Shown: positions 15,231 through 23,981 of the stretch, piece by piece
Layout: each line of letters begins with the position of its first letter
Position numbering within the stretch: the stretch's first letter is position 1
Origin: Caldifarciminota bacterium
GTDB taxonomy: Bacteria; Hydrothermota; UBA3073
Direction of reading: 5' to 3'
Assembly (NCBI GenBank): GCA_030606335.1
Contig: JAUWGP010000026.1
Coordinates: forward strand, 1-38,034
DNA length: 38,034 bases
Position numbers and translations under genes: made by a program
The notes under the pieces: model-generated
What the model was told of the DNA's origin: nothing
The model's database searches: none
The model's input: only the letters and a program-made list of their open reading frames with translations

Positions 15231-16502
15231 ATGTTTTACATAGAAGAGCTCTGTAAATACGAGGGACAAGAAGTAACCATCAAGGGATGGATTTACAACA
15301 GGCGTTCCAGTGGTAAGATTGTTTTTCTTCTCATAAGGGATGGTACCGGGATAGTACAGTCTGTAGTGTCAAAAAAAGATGTTCCAGATGATATATTCAG
15401 ACTTTGCGATATGATACCATATGAATCCTCTGTCATAATTACAGGAATAGTAAATAAGGATTCGAGGGCTCCTGGTGGATATGAACTTCTATTTAAAAAT
15501 ATAAAAATCGTATCTCTTTCAGAGGAATATCCTATTTCACCCAAGGAGCATGGTATAGATTTTCTTCTGGAGCACAGACATCTCTGGATACGCTCAAAAA
15601 AACAGTTCGCAATTATGAAAATAAGGGCAACATGTATTAAGGCAATCTGCGATTATTTCGACTCAAGAGGATTCATAAGACTTGATGCACCGCTGCTCAC
15701 TCCCTCTGCCTGCGAGGGTACAACCACTCTCTTTGAGATCCCCTACTTCGACAACAAGGCATATCTATCACAGTCTGGACAGTTATATAATGAGGCAGGG
15801 TGTATGGCTTTTGGTAGGGTCTATTGTTTCGGTCCCACCTTTAGAGCAGAAAAATCTAAGACAAGAAGGCATCTAACTGAGTTCTGGCAGGTTGAACCGG
15901 AGATGGCATGGGAAACACTGCAAGATGCGATGGGACGAGCAGAAGAGTTGGTAGAATACATCGTTGAGTGTGTTTTAAATAAGAATACCAGGGAACTGGA
16001 GATACTTGATAGAAAAATAGAAGTACTTAAAAAAATAAAAAAACCATTCGAAAGAATAACCTATTCAAAGGCAGTTAAACTTCTTGACATTGAGTGGGGT
16101 GGTGATTTTGGTGCTCCAGATGAAACAAAGTTAACGAATATGTTTCATAAACCAATCCTTATAACGGGTTATCCAAAAGGTGTAAAGGCATTCTATATGA
16201 AGAGAGACCCCGAGGACGACAGGATCTCCCTGAGTTTTGACATGCTTGCACCTGAAGGATACGGAGAAATCATTGGTGGTGGTCAGAGGGAAGACGACAT
16301 CACTCAACTCAAGGAAAGGATAAAGGAATACAATCTACCAAAAGAGGAATATAAATGGTATCTTGATCTTAGAAGATATGGAACCTGTCCACATTCTGGT
16401 TTTGGACTTGGAGTGGAAAGGACGGTAACATGGATATGTGGCTTACATCACGTAAGGGAGACAATACCATTCCCACGAACCATAGATAGAATATACCCAT
16501 AG
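15231..16502 (+). CDS. asnS: Asparaginyl-tRNA synthetase
   Basis: A 423-residue class IIb synthetase that charges tRNA-Asn. An OB-fold anticodon-binding domain occupies about 1-105 (VTIKGWIYNRRSSGKIVFLL). Motif 2 is FRAEKSKTRRHLTEFW (about 204-219). The motif 3 region is SGFGLGVERTVTWICG (about 388-403), ending HVRETIPFPRTIDRIYP. The ending and the short insertion-poor length resemble the archaeal-type AsnRS more than the common bacterial type (about 460 residues). Start supported by AAGGTAG upstream. It follows the C25-like gene by 4 bp and precedes the recombinase by 37 bp, so it is probably read through from the GWxTD promoter. Confidence 0.93.
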   Translation: MFYIEELCKYEGQEVTIKGWIYNRRSSGKIVFLLIRDGTGIVQSVVSKKDVPDDIFRLCDMIPYESSVIITGIVNKDSRAPGGYELLFKNIKIVSLSEEYPISPKEHGIDFLLEHRHLWIRSKKQFAIMKIRATCIKAICDYFDSRGFIRLDAPLLTPSACEGTTTLFEIPYFDNKAYLSQSGQLYNEAGCMAFGRVYCFGPTFRAEKSKTRRHLTEFWQVEPEMAWETLQDAMGRAEELVEYIVECVLNKNTRELEILDRKIEVLKKIKKPFERITYSKAVKLLDIEWGGDFGAPDETKLTNMFHKPILITGYPKGVKAFYMKRDPEDDRISLSFDMLAPEGYGEIIGGGQREDDITQLKERIKEYNLPKEEYKWYLDLRRYGTCPHSGFGLGVERTVTWICGLHHVRETIPFPRTIDRIYP

Positions 16503-16539
16503 TAGAAAACAATTACAAATTACCAATTACTAATTTCCA

Positions 16540-17433
16540 ATGACAGATATTTCATTTTCTACATATATTGATAAATTCCTCTCATTTCTAAAGAGCGAAC
16601 GGGATGCGTCAAAACATACTCTCAGGGCATATAGAAACGACCTTTCAGAATTTGAAGACTGGTTAAGTGAATTCTCAGATGTTACCGTTATAAAAAAGAT
16701 TTCCCGAAGAAATGTAAGGGATTTTCTTGGCAGTCTTGGAAGATATGGTTATAAACGCAGCTCAATATCAAGAAAAACTTCATCAATAAAGTCCTTCTTT
16801 AAGTTTCTTGTGCGGGAGAATATAATAGAGTTAAACCCTGCCTTGAGTATAAGGTGTCCAAAAAAAAGACGTAATCTTCCTTCTTTTCTCTCAATAGGAG
16901 AAATGAATGAAATGCTGGGCAAAGAACTTTCAGAGCGCGATAGGGCAATCATTGAACTTATCTATGGAACGGGTATGAGGTCGAGTGAAATCTGTTCGTT
17001 GAATACAACTGATGTAAGTTTTTTCAATGAAACAGTGAAGGTAAGGGGTAAGGGTAAAAAGGAAAGAATAATTCCCTTAACAAGGAAGGCTAAGAAGGCA
17101 CTTCGTGATTATCTTTCTCCTGCGAGAGATAAGAACACACCGCTCTTTTTAAATAAATTCAGTAAGAGGCTTTCCCAAAGAAGTTTGCAAAGGATTGTCG
17201 GAGGGTATATAAGGTCTGTAGCAGATGTTACAAGGTCATCACCTCACACACTAAGGCACACATTTGCCACTCATTTGCTCGATAAGGGATGCGATTTGCG
17301 TACGGTTCAGGAACTTCTTGGTCACTCATCTATATCTACAACACAGATATATACCCATCTCACACCTGAGACACTTAAGAGGGTATATAAACGTGCACAT
17401 CCAAGAGCAGAATCGAAAAAGAATGATTACTGA
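16540..17433 (+). CDS. Tyrosine recombinase, XerC/XerD family
   Basis: A 297-residue protein, normal Xer length. The N-terminal SAM-like core-binding domain (about 5-95) contains the HTLRAYRNDLSEFEDWL pattern. The catalytic domain keeps every active-site residue: Arg in GTGMRSSEIC, Lys in VRGKGKKERIIPL, HTLRH, LGHSSISTTQIYTH and the Tyr nucleophile in that last motif. It would resolve chromosome dimers at dif. Only one Xer gene is in this window and I saw no obvious dif site. It is not next to any mobile element, which favours a housekeeping Xer over a phage integrase. XerC and XerD cannot be told apart by eye. Confidence 0.92.
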   Translation: MTDISFSTYIDKFLSFLKSERDASKHTLRAYRNDLSEFEDWLSEFSDVTVIKKISRRNVRDFLGSLGRYGYKRSSISRKTSSIKSFFKFLVRENIIELNPALSIRCPKKRRNLPSFLSIGEMNEMLGKELSERDRAIIELIYGTGMRSSEICSLNTTDVSFFNETVKVRGKGKKERIIPLTRKAKKALRDYLSPARDKNTPLFLNKFSKRLSQRSLQRIVGGYIRSVADVTRSSPHTLRHTFATHLLDKGCDLRTVQELLGHSSISTTQIYTHLTPETLKRVYKRAHPRAESKKNDY

Positions 17434-17500
17434 TATCTGTCTGATAAGGACAAAATATAAGGAGTGATAGTCTTCAAACTGATTAATGAAGATATTAAAA

Positions 17501-17597
17501 TGAGATTGCCACGCTGCACTCGCAATGACACCTTCTTTCCTGTCATTGCGAGGAGTCCGTCGCACTTCTTGACGGATGACGAAGTAATCTCATATTG
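17501..17597. repeat. Dispersed GATTGCCAC / CGCAATGACA repeat (copy 1, compound)
   Basis: This is one of at least seven intergenic copies of a family with the theme TGAGATTGCCACG...CGCAATGACAG and its reverse complement CTGTCATTGCG...GGCAATCTCAT, often enclosing GTCCGTC and CTTGACGGA. Here two opposed units are joined. Confidence 0.7.
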
Positions 17598-17636
17598 ACA
17601 GGCACAGTAAAATTTTGAGGGCTTTAAAATGTTAGC

Positions 17637-17655
17637 CGCAGGTTTTAAACCTGCG
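17637..17655. repeat. Near-perfect palindrome in the leader of the unknown gene
   Basis: CGCAGGTTT-T-AAACCTGCG has 9-bp arms. An in-frame ATG at 17657 directly abuts it, which argues that this upstream start is fortuitous and that the gene begins at 17708. Confidence 0.6.
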
Positions 17656-17707
17656 AATGATAGAATACCGAAAACTATTTTTGCTAAACAATCAAAAAAT
17701 CTACATC

Positions 17708-18331
17708 ATGAAGGAGTATAAAGACATATTTATAAGAATTTTCCAGATTGTAATTCCTATCATTATTACAATCATTATACCTCTGTTAGCAAGAGGAAAC
17801 TTTAAGAGAAAATTGAAAAAAGCGAAGGAAAACCTTTTAGAATTAAGGAAACATATACCAGGTGATATTAATAAAACAGATAATGGTCTTCCCTACTTCA
17901 AGGGAAGATATGGACATCATAACATTGATATCTCATTCGAGCGAAAAAAGAATACACCTCAGGCAGATATTCAGATAACCATGGGTCTTTCCTCGGGATT
18001 TCCTGTGAAGATATATAACAGGAGAACTATGCCTCTTAAGGAAAGTATAAAAACAGGAGTCGCTCATATAGACAACCTTTATTCTGTTATCTCTTCAAGC
18101 TCTGAACAGGCAAAATCTCTAATCCTCTCAATATCAAGGGATGATATAAGTGCTTTAAACGATTTCCTTAGAGAAGGTATAGTAATAGATACTGAAAAAA
18201 TCATCCTGCTCAAACGAAATGTTAACTCAAAAGATACAGAACCCCAGAAACTCCTGTCGGTCCTTGAAGTAACTTATAGGATTGCACGAATCGTTGAAAG
18301 ACTCGCCCCCCTGAAAACCAGTTTTTCATAG
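17708..18331 (+). CDS. Uncharacterised membrane-anchored protein
   Basis: A 207-residue protein that I do not recognise. One strong N-terminal transmembrane segment (about 7-29, IFIRIFQIVIPIIITIIIP) is followed by a basic juxtamembrane helix (NFKRKLKKAKENLLELRK). A soluble domain of about 160 residues follows, with the strand-like motifs GRYGHHNIDISFERK, ADIQITMGLSSGFPVKIYNRR and a helical C-terminus (VLEVTYRIARIVERL). By the positive-inside rule the soluble part is probably cytoplasmic. The start at 17708 is chosen over 17657 because the latter abuts a palindromic repeat; neither has a good ribosome-binding site. Its stop overlaps that of the convergent DUF192 gene by 6 bp. Confidence 0.6.
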   Translation: MKEYKDIFIRIFQIVIPIIITIIIPLLARGNFKRKLKKAKENLLELRKHIPGDINKTDNGLPYFKGRYGHHNIDISFERKKNTPQADIQITMGLSSGFPVKIYNRRTMPLKESIKTGVAHIDNLYSVISSSSEQAKSLILSISRDDISALNDFLREGIVIDTEKIILLKRNVNSKDTEPQKLLSVLEVTYRIARIVERLAPLKTSFS

Positions 18332-18739
18332 GGTCGACATCTTGACCCTGTCACCCACTTTTATTCCATTTTGTTCAAACCAGCCCATTTCCACCTCAAG
18401 CGCATAGAGGATTGGTACAGGAGGAAAATACAATCTGTTTTTATACAGTATATCCATATCCTGGATTGATACTATCACACCCTGTCTATTTATAAATGCA
18501 ATAGAGAGTGATATATAGGTATCCCTCATACAAAACGGATATCTATCATCCTTTTCAAATACAAAGAGCATACCACCATCTATTCTCTTCCTGTTCGATA
18601 ACCCTTTACTCCTTTTATCAGGTGTGTCTGCAATCTCTACCATGATAGGCATATCCCCAATATATATAAGACTCTTCTTGTTATTACATGCCAGAAGAAG
18701 AAGAATGATGAGAATTGTGAATGATACAAGTCTATTCAT
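18326..18739 (-). CDS. DUF192 family lipoprotein
   Basis: A 137-residue protein. The N-terminus MNRLVSFTILIILLLLACNNK is a lipoprotein signal (LLAC). The remainder matches DUF192: VEIADTPDKRSKGLSNRKRI, GMLFVFEKDDRYPFCMRDTYISLSIAFI, then VEMGWFEQNGIKVGDRV. In the family, the conserved core W/FxMKNT motif is here FCMRDT. The function is unknown; members are small extracytoplasmic proteins. Last gene of the leftward run that includes the parvulins, 63 bp after the DUF457-type gene. Confidence 0.85.
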   Translation of the reverse strand: MNRLVSFTILIILLLLACNNKKSLIYIGDMPIMVEIADTPDKRSKGLSNRKRIDGGMLFVFEKDDRYPFCMRDTYISLSIAFINRQGVIVSIQDMDILYKNRLYFPPVPILYALEVEMGWFEQNGIKVGDRVKMSTL

Positions 18740-18802
18740 AATATATTTTATTCTACTCTTGACAATGAAGTAGGTATATCATCAAAAAAGGAGCTATTAT
18801 AT

Positions 18803-19333
18803 CTACCTTATCATTTTGATTGGTTTTATCAGCGCAACTACAACAAAAAGTATTATCTCCAGGATAATATAAAGTAAATAAGGGATTTTATGTATCCTGA
18901 GCGGCCAGAATATGGGTGTTATTCCCGTTGCTGAGTCCCTTATAATATGCGAAAGGAGTGAAATAAATATAAATATTGGTATATAGTTTCTAAATGGCAG
19001 AGGAAGTATGAACCACAATGTACAACACAAGAGCGCCGCAAATGTAACACTGTGAGTCACTGGTCTCAATGGAAGATTTATTATATCCTTTATTCTGATT
19101 GATCTTGCAGTCACAAAGTGGTCAAAATCAATAAGGAATGCCGCAAGAAATGCAATTATATAATCATAAAGTTGTGAACATAGAGGAAGTAGTATAAGAA
19201 GAGAGATAATACCGTGAAGAAATGCATCAATTATTCCTGTTATTTCTCTTGAAAGAAAGTGAATCCTATCACCTATTATGAGAATGGCAATAAGCAGTAT
19301 TAATCTTGCTATGTGGTTCTCAATGTTCAGCAA
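18803..19333 (-). CDS. DUF457/YdjM-type membrane-bound metal-dependent hydrolase
   Basis: A 176-residue polytopic membrane protein with about four to five hydrophobic helices. The family signature residues are present: DFDHFVTA after AAFLIDF, RPVTHSVTFA, and LLSHIIRDSATG. These give the Asp/His set thought to bind metal. The substrate is unknown. The only available start is TTG at 19333; there is no Met codon early in the frame and no clear ribosome-binding site, so the N-terminus is uncertain. It lies 86 bp after the SurA-like gene. Confidence 0.78.
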   Translation of the reverse strand: MLNIENHIARLILLIAILIIGDRIHFLSREITGIIDAFLHGIISLLILLPLCSQLYDYIIAFLAAFLIDFDHFVTARSIRIKDIINLPLRPVTHSVTFAALLCCTLWFILPLPFRNYIPIFIFISLLSHIIRDSATGITPIFWPLRIHKIPYLLYIILEIILFVVVALIKPIKMIR

Positions 19334-19419
19334 TTATGAAAGAAAGTAAAAAATACACAAAAAAAATAGGTAATTGAGAATATATCTCACTAAAAACTCA
19401 AAATAGCAATCAAGCCATT

Positions 19420-20640
19420 TTATAGTCTCCTCTCCACATATATCTCTTCTTCAAGTCTTGAGAGAAGATAGTTTAGTTTTTCTATTGTCTTTCTCTGTGA
19501 TAGAAGATTCTTTAAGTCTTCCTTGACTTCCTCAAAACTGGGATGTCTTGATTCCTTTTTATCATAAATCTTAGCCACATAAATACCATCCTCATGCTCA
19601 ATAATTTTGGTTTCACTACCTATTGGAATATCTTCAAAGAAAGGGGGTATGGGAAGATAATCACTACCATCAGATATAGTTATTATTCTCTCATCCCTCT
19701 CGGGAACCTTACCCAATTCAATTGAATCTTTTATCTGTGAAGCAAATGACAGCACTCTCAACGAATCTTCTTTTGTGGGGGTAAGTATGAAAATAATACT
19801 CCTTAGTGATACACGATTTCCCATCTTCATATCACAACGTAGAAGGTGTACTGCACCCAAAGTCTGTATCAATCTTATTTCACCTGCGCTCATATTTTCT
19901 ATTTCCTGTCTGAATAAAGGATCAAGGTCATCTATATCTACAGTTCCAAGACTACCCCCACGCTGCCTTGTAATTGGATCTTCGGAGTAAGTCATTGCAA
20001 GTTCACTGAAATCCTCGCCAGCAAGAATTTTACTGTTAACCTTTTCTATAAGAACTTCCTTTTCCTTTAATGTTTTCTCACCTGGTATTATCGGTAAAAA
20101 CACACTGGAATATCTTGCAACTGTCGGGATATCTGGGATTGATTCAGGATAGGTCTCATAATAGTGCAGTGCTGTTATGTCTGAAGTAGATAATATGCCA
20201 AATTTCTTCTGAATAAGTGCCCTTACTATTAGATTGCTCTCTACATCATCCCTGTAATATTCCCTGAGAACATCTTCTGTTATGCCCAGCCTCTGTAACT
20301 CTGAATAAAAAGCATCAAGAGATGGAAAATTCTCCTTAAGGGAATTAATAGTATTTGATAATGCATCCTCAACTGCCTGGTCGCTAACTGATAGTGTCTC
20401 CTCCTCAGCAGCGATGAGAAGAAGCTTTGTCTGAATGATACTCTCGAGCATCTGCTCTTTTGATTCTGGTGTAATAGGTAACCCTGTCAAATTTAGTTTT
20501 TGCTCTATTTCGCTCAATGTTATCGCCTCTTTATCTACCACTCCAATTATTCTATCTATTTTGGCTGATAAAAAGACAGGAATAATTATTATAATTAAAT
20601 ATCTCCACATAATCGGACGCGTTAATCTCATCCTATGCAT
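19420..20640 (-). CDS. surA: SurA-like periplasmic peptidyl-prolyl isomerase
   Basis: A protein of up to 406 residues. A hydrophobic signal (WRYLIIIIIPVFLSA) is followed by a SurA N-terminal chaperone domain starting IDRIIGVVDKEAITLSEIEQKLNL, the usual SurA opening. A parvulin domain occupies about 175-275 (FSELAMTYSEDPITRQRGGSLGTVD) and a second, weak or truncated parvulin-like region about 280-370. It would escort outer-membrane proteins across the periplasm. Three in-frame ATGs (20640, 20631, 20610) are possible; the last two also leave a good signal peptide and none has a clear ribosome-binding site. A dispersed repeat abuts the upstream end. It is the third of three parvulin genes in a row. 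Confidence 0.87.
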   Translation of the reverse strand: MHRMRLTRPIMWRYLIIIIIPVFLSAKIDRIIGVVDKEAITLSEIEQKLNLTGLPITPESKEQMLESIIQTKLLLIAAEEETLSVSDQAVEDALSNTINSLKENFPSLDAFYSELQRLGITEDVLREYYRDDVESNLIVRALIQKKFGILSTSDITALHYYETYPESIPDIPTVARYSSVFLPIIPGEKTLKEKEVLIEKVNSKILAGEDFSELAMTYSEDPITRQRGGSLGTVDIDDLDPLFRQEIENMSAGEIRLIQTLGAVHLLRCDMKMGNRVSLRSIIFILTPTKEDSLRVLSFASQIKDSIELGKVPERDERIITISDGSDYLPIPPFFEDIPIGSETKIIEHEDGIYVAKIYDKKESRHPSFEEVKEDLKNLLSQRKTIEKLNYLLSRLEEEIYVERRL

Positions 20641-20680
20641 CTGTCATTGCGAGCGAATGCAATAAGCGTGGCAATCTCAT
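20641..20680. repeat. Dispersed CATTGCGAG/GCAATCTCAT repeat (copy 2)
   Basis: A compact 40-bp unit directly abutting the longest surA reading frame. It starts CTGTCATTGCG and ends GGCAATCTCAT. Confidence 0.65.
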
Positions 20681-20754
20681 CCTTAAAATTATTTACTTTA
20701 TTAACAGTCTAAAGACTGTCACCCCTGTTTAGTTTCTTTAGACTCCAACAGATG

Positions 20755-20800
20755 GGATTGCTTCGTCGTCCGTCAATCGACGGACTCCTCGCAATGACAG
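20755..20800. repeat. Dispersed repeat (copy 3)
   Basis: A GGATTGCTTCG...CGCAATGACAG unit with an internal CGTCAATCGACGGAC palindromic core. Just before it, ACAGTCT-AA-AGACTGT is a short hairpin (near 20705-20720). The 380-bp gap 20641-21020 holds copies 2 and 3 and nothing else I can identify. Confidence 0.65.
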
Positions 20801-21020
20801 GAATCGATTCCTTCCGTTTGAAATATTAGTACGGCAATCTAATTAATCTTTGTAATACTATTTCAATTGAATTTATTATCTCACCTACCTGATGGTAGGG
20901 ATGGAATAGAATTTACTCTTATTATGTCAACTAAATTGGAGAAGAAGCTAATATTCTCGGTTTCACAATTGCCCTGTCTAAAAACAAGCAGACATCTGGT
21001 AAGTAATGCACAACCTGAGA

Positions 21021-21833
21021 TTATTTTATAAGCTCGTAATATACTTCTACGGGAATCTCTTCTCTAAGTTGTTTAACAAGCGAGTCAACAACAGCTATCT
21101 GTTTCGCCATTAGTAACTGGTTTTTTATACCCTCTTTTATGTCCTCAAATTTAGGTGGATTACTCAACCTTTTCATTCCAAGGAGCTTTATAATATGAAA
21201 ACCCCGTTCAGTCCGTATTATATCCGATATATCACCTATTTCTCTAAGCGAGAATGCAGCATCATCAAAACCAGTGAGTGCAATATCACCGAGTTTTACA
21301 TATCCAATAACTCCTCCATCGGCTCCGGAGTTATCTATTGAATATTCCCTTGCTATCTTACTAAAATCAGCACCTTCATCTATTCTTTTCTTCAACTCTA
21401 TTGCATCAAGTTTTGTGCTTGAAACTATGTGTGCCACCTTTATCTCATTATCGAATGCCTGTCTATTAAACTCGTAGAAATCCTTTACATCAATGTCACT
21501 CACAGATATTTTGTCATATGTATTTTGGTTCAACCAGTAGTTTATAACAATCTGTTTCTTCAATTGTTCAATCTGGTCGGCTATTTCACTATTCTCCAGT
21601 GTGCCTTCACTTATAGCCTTCTCATAAACAAGCTCTGTACCTATCCAATTCTCAATAAGGCTTATTTTATCTTCATGTGAGATAGTTGCTAGATATTCAA
21701 TCGGTAAAGCAGACTCAAATTTTTCAAGAGTAAGCGTAGTCTTACCCACTCTGGCTATTACCGTTCCCTCTTCCTTTTTGCATCCCAAAAATAATATAAT
21801 AAATATGGTAACAATCAGTGATAATTTTTTCAC
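21021..21833 (-). CDS. PpiC-type (parvulin) peptidyl-prolyl isomerase lipoprotein
   Basis: A 270-residue protein. Signal KKLSLIVTIFIILFLGCKK is a lipoprotein signal (FLGC). An N-terminal SurA/PrsA-like helical chaperone region spans about 25-125. One parvulin domain (about 130-225) has VAHIVSSTKLDAIELKKRID, FSKIAREYSIDNSGADGGVIGYV and RTERGFHIIKLL. It is a membrane-anchored foldase for exported proteins. The start was chosen at the GTG at 21833, which follows a GGAGGT site by a few bases; an ATG at 21851 gives six extra residues but places that site inside the gene. It sits between two other parvulin genes on the same strand, separated from each by repeat-filled gaps. Confidence 0.87.
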   Translation of the reverse strand: MKKLSLIVTIFIILFLGCKKEEGTVIARVGKTTLTLEKFESALPIEYLATISHEDKISLIENWIGTELVYEKAISEGTLENSEIADQIEQLKKQIVINYWLNQNTYDKISVSDIDVKDFYEFNRQAFDNEIKVAHIVSSTKLDAIELKKRIDEGADFSKIAREYSIDNSGADGGVIGYVKLGDIALTGFDDAAFSLREIGDISDIIRTERGFHIIKLLGMKRLSNPPKFEDIKEGIKNQLLMAKQIAVVDSLVKQLREEIPVEVYYELIK

Positions 21834-21870
21834 GACACCTCCGTTTTGCATTTACGTTATATTAAACATC

Positions 21871-21920
21871 AACCACAGAGTGCATAGAGATTACAGAATT
21901 TTTTTCTCTGTGTTCTCCTA
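21871..21920. repeat. CACAGAG-family repeat
   Basis: AACCACAGAG...TTTCTCTGTGTTCTCC, an imperfect inverted module of the same family as 6456-6720. It lies in the 415-bp gap between two parvulin genes. Confidence 0.55.
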
Positions 21921-22078
21921 AGTACTATGTTTTTTCTAATTCATATAATAGAACAAAAGATAATAATCCCTTTAATCTAATAGTGTCGCTACTTTTTAAG
22001 AGAATAACAAATTTATTAGAAGAATCCTGTTGAGAAGTTCTCAAATCTTTCACTCTCTATTTAGGAACCGTAGATTCA

Positions 22079-22140
22079 CCCTGTTAAATAGTTACAAAGT
22101 TAAGTATAAGTATTCACTCATGGTACTTTATTTAACAGGG
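22079..22140. repeat. 12-bp inverted repeat with 38-base loop
   Basis: CCCTGTTAAATA (22079-22090) and TATTTAACAGGG (22129-22140) are exact complements. The loop is A+T-rich. Its role is unknown. No T-tract follows on either strand, so it is not an obvious terminator. Confidence 0.55.
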
Positions 22141-22208
22141 GAACCACAGAGGAACCAAAGAATTCTTATTTCTTTTTCCCTCCGCGCTCTCTGCGATCTC
22201 TGTGGTTA
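22141..22208. repeat. CACAGAG-family repeat
   Basis: GAACCACAGAGGAACC...CTCTGCGATCTCTGTGGTT, inverted ends, immediately following the 12-bp inverted repeat. It completes the non-coding content of the 21,852-22,266 gap. Confidence 0.55.
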
Positions 22209-22266
22209 CAGTTCTGTGGTTTATTAACAAGATTAACACAATGTGTGTTTAATTAAACCATAAATT

Positions 22267-23853
22267 TTAAGTTACCGGAATTTCAGCCTTGTGCTCTTTT
22301 ATATCTACAGTAAATTTTTCCTTTATCTGCTCAATAAGTTGATCTTTAATCTTCTGTCTTGCCTGAGTTTTAAGTTCACTTATTACCTGTCTTCTCACCT
22401 CATCCAAAGGTTTGGTCCTCTCCTTTTTCCTGTCTTCGACGATTAATATACACCATCCTAAAGAGATGTGAAACGGTGTTGTAATCTTATTAAGTGTAGT
22501 TGTAAATACCTTCTGGTCAAGTTCTTTATGTTGTTCCTTTCTTATCCATCCAAGACTACCACCCCTTGCACTTGATTGGTGGATAGAAACCTCCTTAGCT
22601 ACCTGGGCAAACTCTTCTCCCCTCATTAATCTTTCTCGTGCCTCTTTTGCCTCCTCTTCTGTTTTACATTCTATTATTTTCACCTTTGCCCTTGCAATAT
22701 CCCTATATTTCACTATGTTATCCTTGTAGTAGGATTCAATTTCAGAGTCTGTGGGCTCTGGAACTATTTTCTCTATTTCATTTTGATTGTATTTTCTTAG
22801 CACAACACTCATTCTTCTCTTTTCAATATCTTTCTTTATCTCTGGAGCTGTATGTATTCTATGTCTTTTTGCCTCAATAGGTAGTAATATTTCATACACA
22901 AGGTAGTTGGCTAAGAATGTTTTTATGTTTTCAGGATCATCAAATGGTGGTCTTCGCCTTGTTTCAACTATCTTTATGAATTCTTCAATGTTTATGTTTT
23001 TTGCACCTGATTTAAGAACTATACTTTTCGGGTCAAGAGCTGAAATATCTGGTAATCCAGATCTGTCTATCGATTGTGAAATATCCTTTACAACCATATC
23101 ATCAAATTTAATGTCCGCTAGTCCCTTCATGTGTTCCAGGAACTCCATAGCAATCTTTCTCTCCTCCCCCCTCTTAAGCTCTTGCTCTATTCTATCCATT
23201 TCTTCCCTTGTGAGTGTACCCTCCTTAAATCTTATGTCTTCTGCTATGACGATAACCCAATTTCCTCTGGATTCGAAGGGAGAAGAAAACTTACCCTTTC
23301 CAAGAGAAAGAATAGACTCGAGTAAATCTGTTTCTATCTCTGCTCTATAATCTACCCATCCAAGATCTCCACCTGTTGATGCAGTCGACCTGTCTTCAGA
23401 CTTTTCCCTTGCAAGTTCAACAAAATTATCACCTATGACTAATCTTCTGTATATTTGCTTTGCATTGTCCATGTCACTTACGGATATCTTTCTTGCCCTC
23501 ACTTCTTTTTGCATCTTATTCCACCGATTCTTGATTGTGTATGGATGTATCTTTATTCTATCCAACACAGCTATCTTATATAGGTTGCGTACAAGTAATT
23601 GATTTGAAGCATTATTCAATTCATCCTGTACTAATTCCACATATCCCTTTTCCAGTGCATCGTTGTACATTATCGCTTCTTCTATTAAATCCTTTACAGC
23701 ATCCTCTCTCGATATACCCCTTATCATTCTTTCCGTAACAGCATCCTCATATATAATTGTATTCCCAACCTTTGCAACCCAATCTTGTTTGGCACAACCA
23801 GCAAGAATAAATATTATAGTAAATGCTATAGTAAGTGCTGTCCATCTTTTCAT
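22267..23853 (-). CDS. Lipoprotein foldase with two parvulin domains
   Basis: A 528-residue protein. Signal ALTIAFTIIFILAGCAKQ is a lipoprotein signal (LAGC). Two parvulin-like units can be read. The first is at about 118-215 (VRARKISVSDMDNAKQIYRR, then DRSTASTGGDLGWVDY). The second is at about 385-490 (ARAKVKIIECKTEEEAKEAR, SARGGSLGWIRKEQHKELD). A helical linker separates them, and a charged C-terminus follows. This two-domain order resembles SurA, but with a lipid anchor and a longer middle region. It has a clear promoter about 65 bp upstream and a GGGAGG site next to the ATG. It is the first gene of the parvulin run. Confidence 0.88.
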   Translation of the reverse strand: MKRWTALTIAFTIIFILAGCAKQDWVAKVGNTIIYEDAVTERMIRGISREDAVKDLIEEAIMYNDALEKGYVELVQDELNNASNQLLVRNLYKIAVLDRIKIHPYTIKNRWNKMQKEVRARKISVSDMDNAKQIYRRLVIGDNFVELAREKSEDRSTASTGGDLGWVDYRAEIETDLLESILSLGKGKFSSPFESRGNWVIVIAEDIRFKEGTLTREEMDRIEQELKRGEERKIAMEFLEHMKGLADIKFDDMVVKDISQSIDRSGLPDISALDPKSIVLKSGAKNINIEEFIKIVETRRRPPFDDPENIKTFLANYLVYEILLPIEAKRHRIHTAPEIKKDIEKRRMSVVLRKYNQNEIEKIVPEPTDSEIESYYKDNIVKYRDIARAKVKIIECKTEEEAKEARERLMRGEEFAQVAKEVSIHQSSARGGSLGWIRKEQHKELDQKVFTTTLNKITTPFHISLGWCILIVEDRKKERTKPLDEVRRQVISELKTQARQKIKDQLIEQIKEKFTVDIKEHKAEIPVT

Positions 23854-23917
23854 ACCTCCCCCTTTCCAAGATAATGTTTAAATTTCTAAAAAATATACTC
23901 TTTTGAATTTGGTGATA

Positions 23918-23946
23918 ATTATAACACAAAAGGGTAAAAATGTCAA
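23918..23946 (-). promoter_or_regulatory. Consensus promoter for the two-domain parvulin gene
   Basis: Minus strand: TTGACA (23946-23941), 17 bp, TATAAT (23923-23918). Start expected near 23911, leaving a leader of about 58 nt with a ribosome-binding site. Confidence 0.8.
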
Positions 23947-23981
23947 GAAAAATTGTTACTTTTAAATTCTAACCATACTCC

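Noticed and set aside
16540-17433. Phage or integrative-element integrase
   Set aside because: The length and motifs are those of housekeeping XerC/D, it sits directly behind asnS, and no phage genes or attachment repeats flank it.
17501-17597. CRISPR array
   Set aside because: The repeats here and elsewhere are dispersed, inverted and of varying length; there are no regularly spaced units and no cas genes.
22267-23853. Open reading frames antisense to the parvulin and other genes (for example 22907-23350 and 32663-33128 on the plus strand)
   Set aside because: They mirror clear protein-coding genes on the other strand, lack recognisable domains and ribosome-binding sites, and show Ser/Leu-rich shadow composition.
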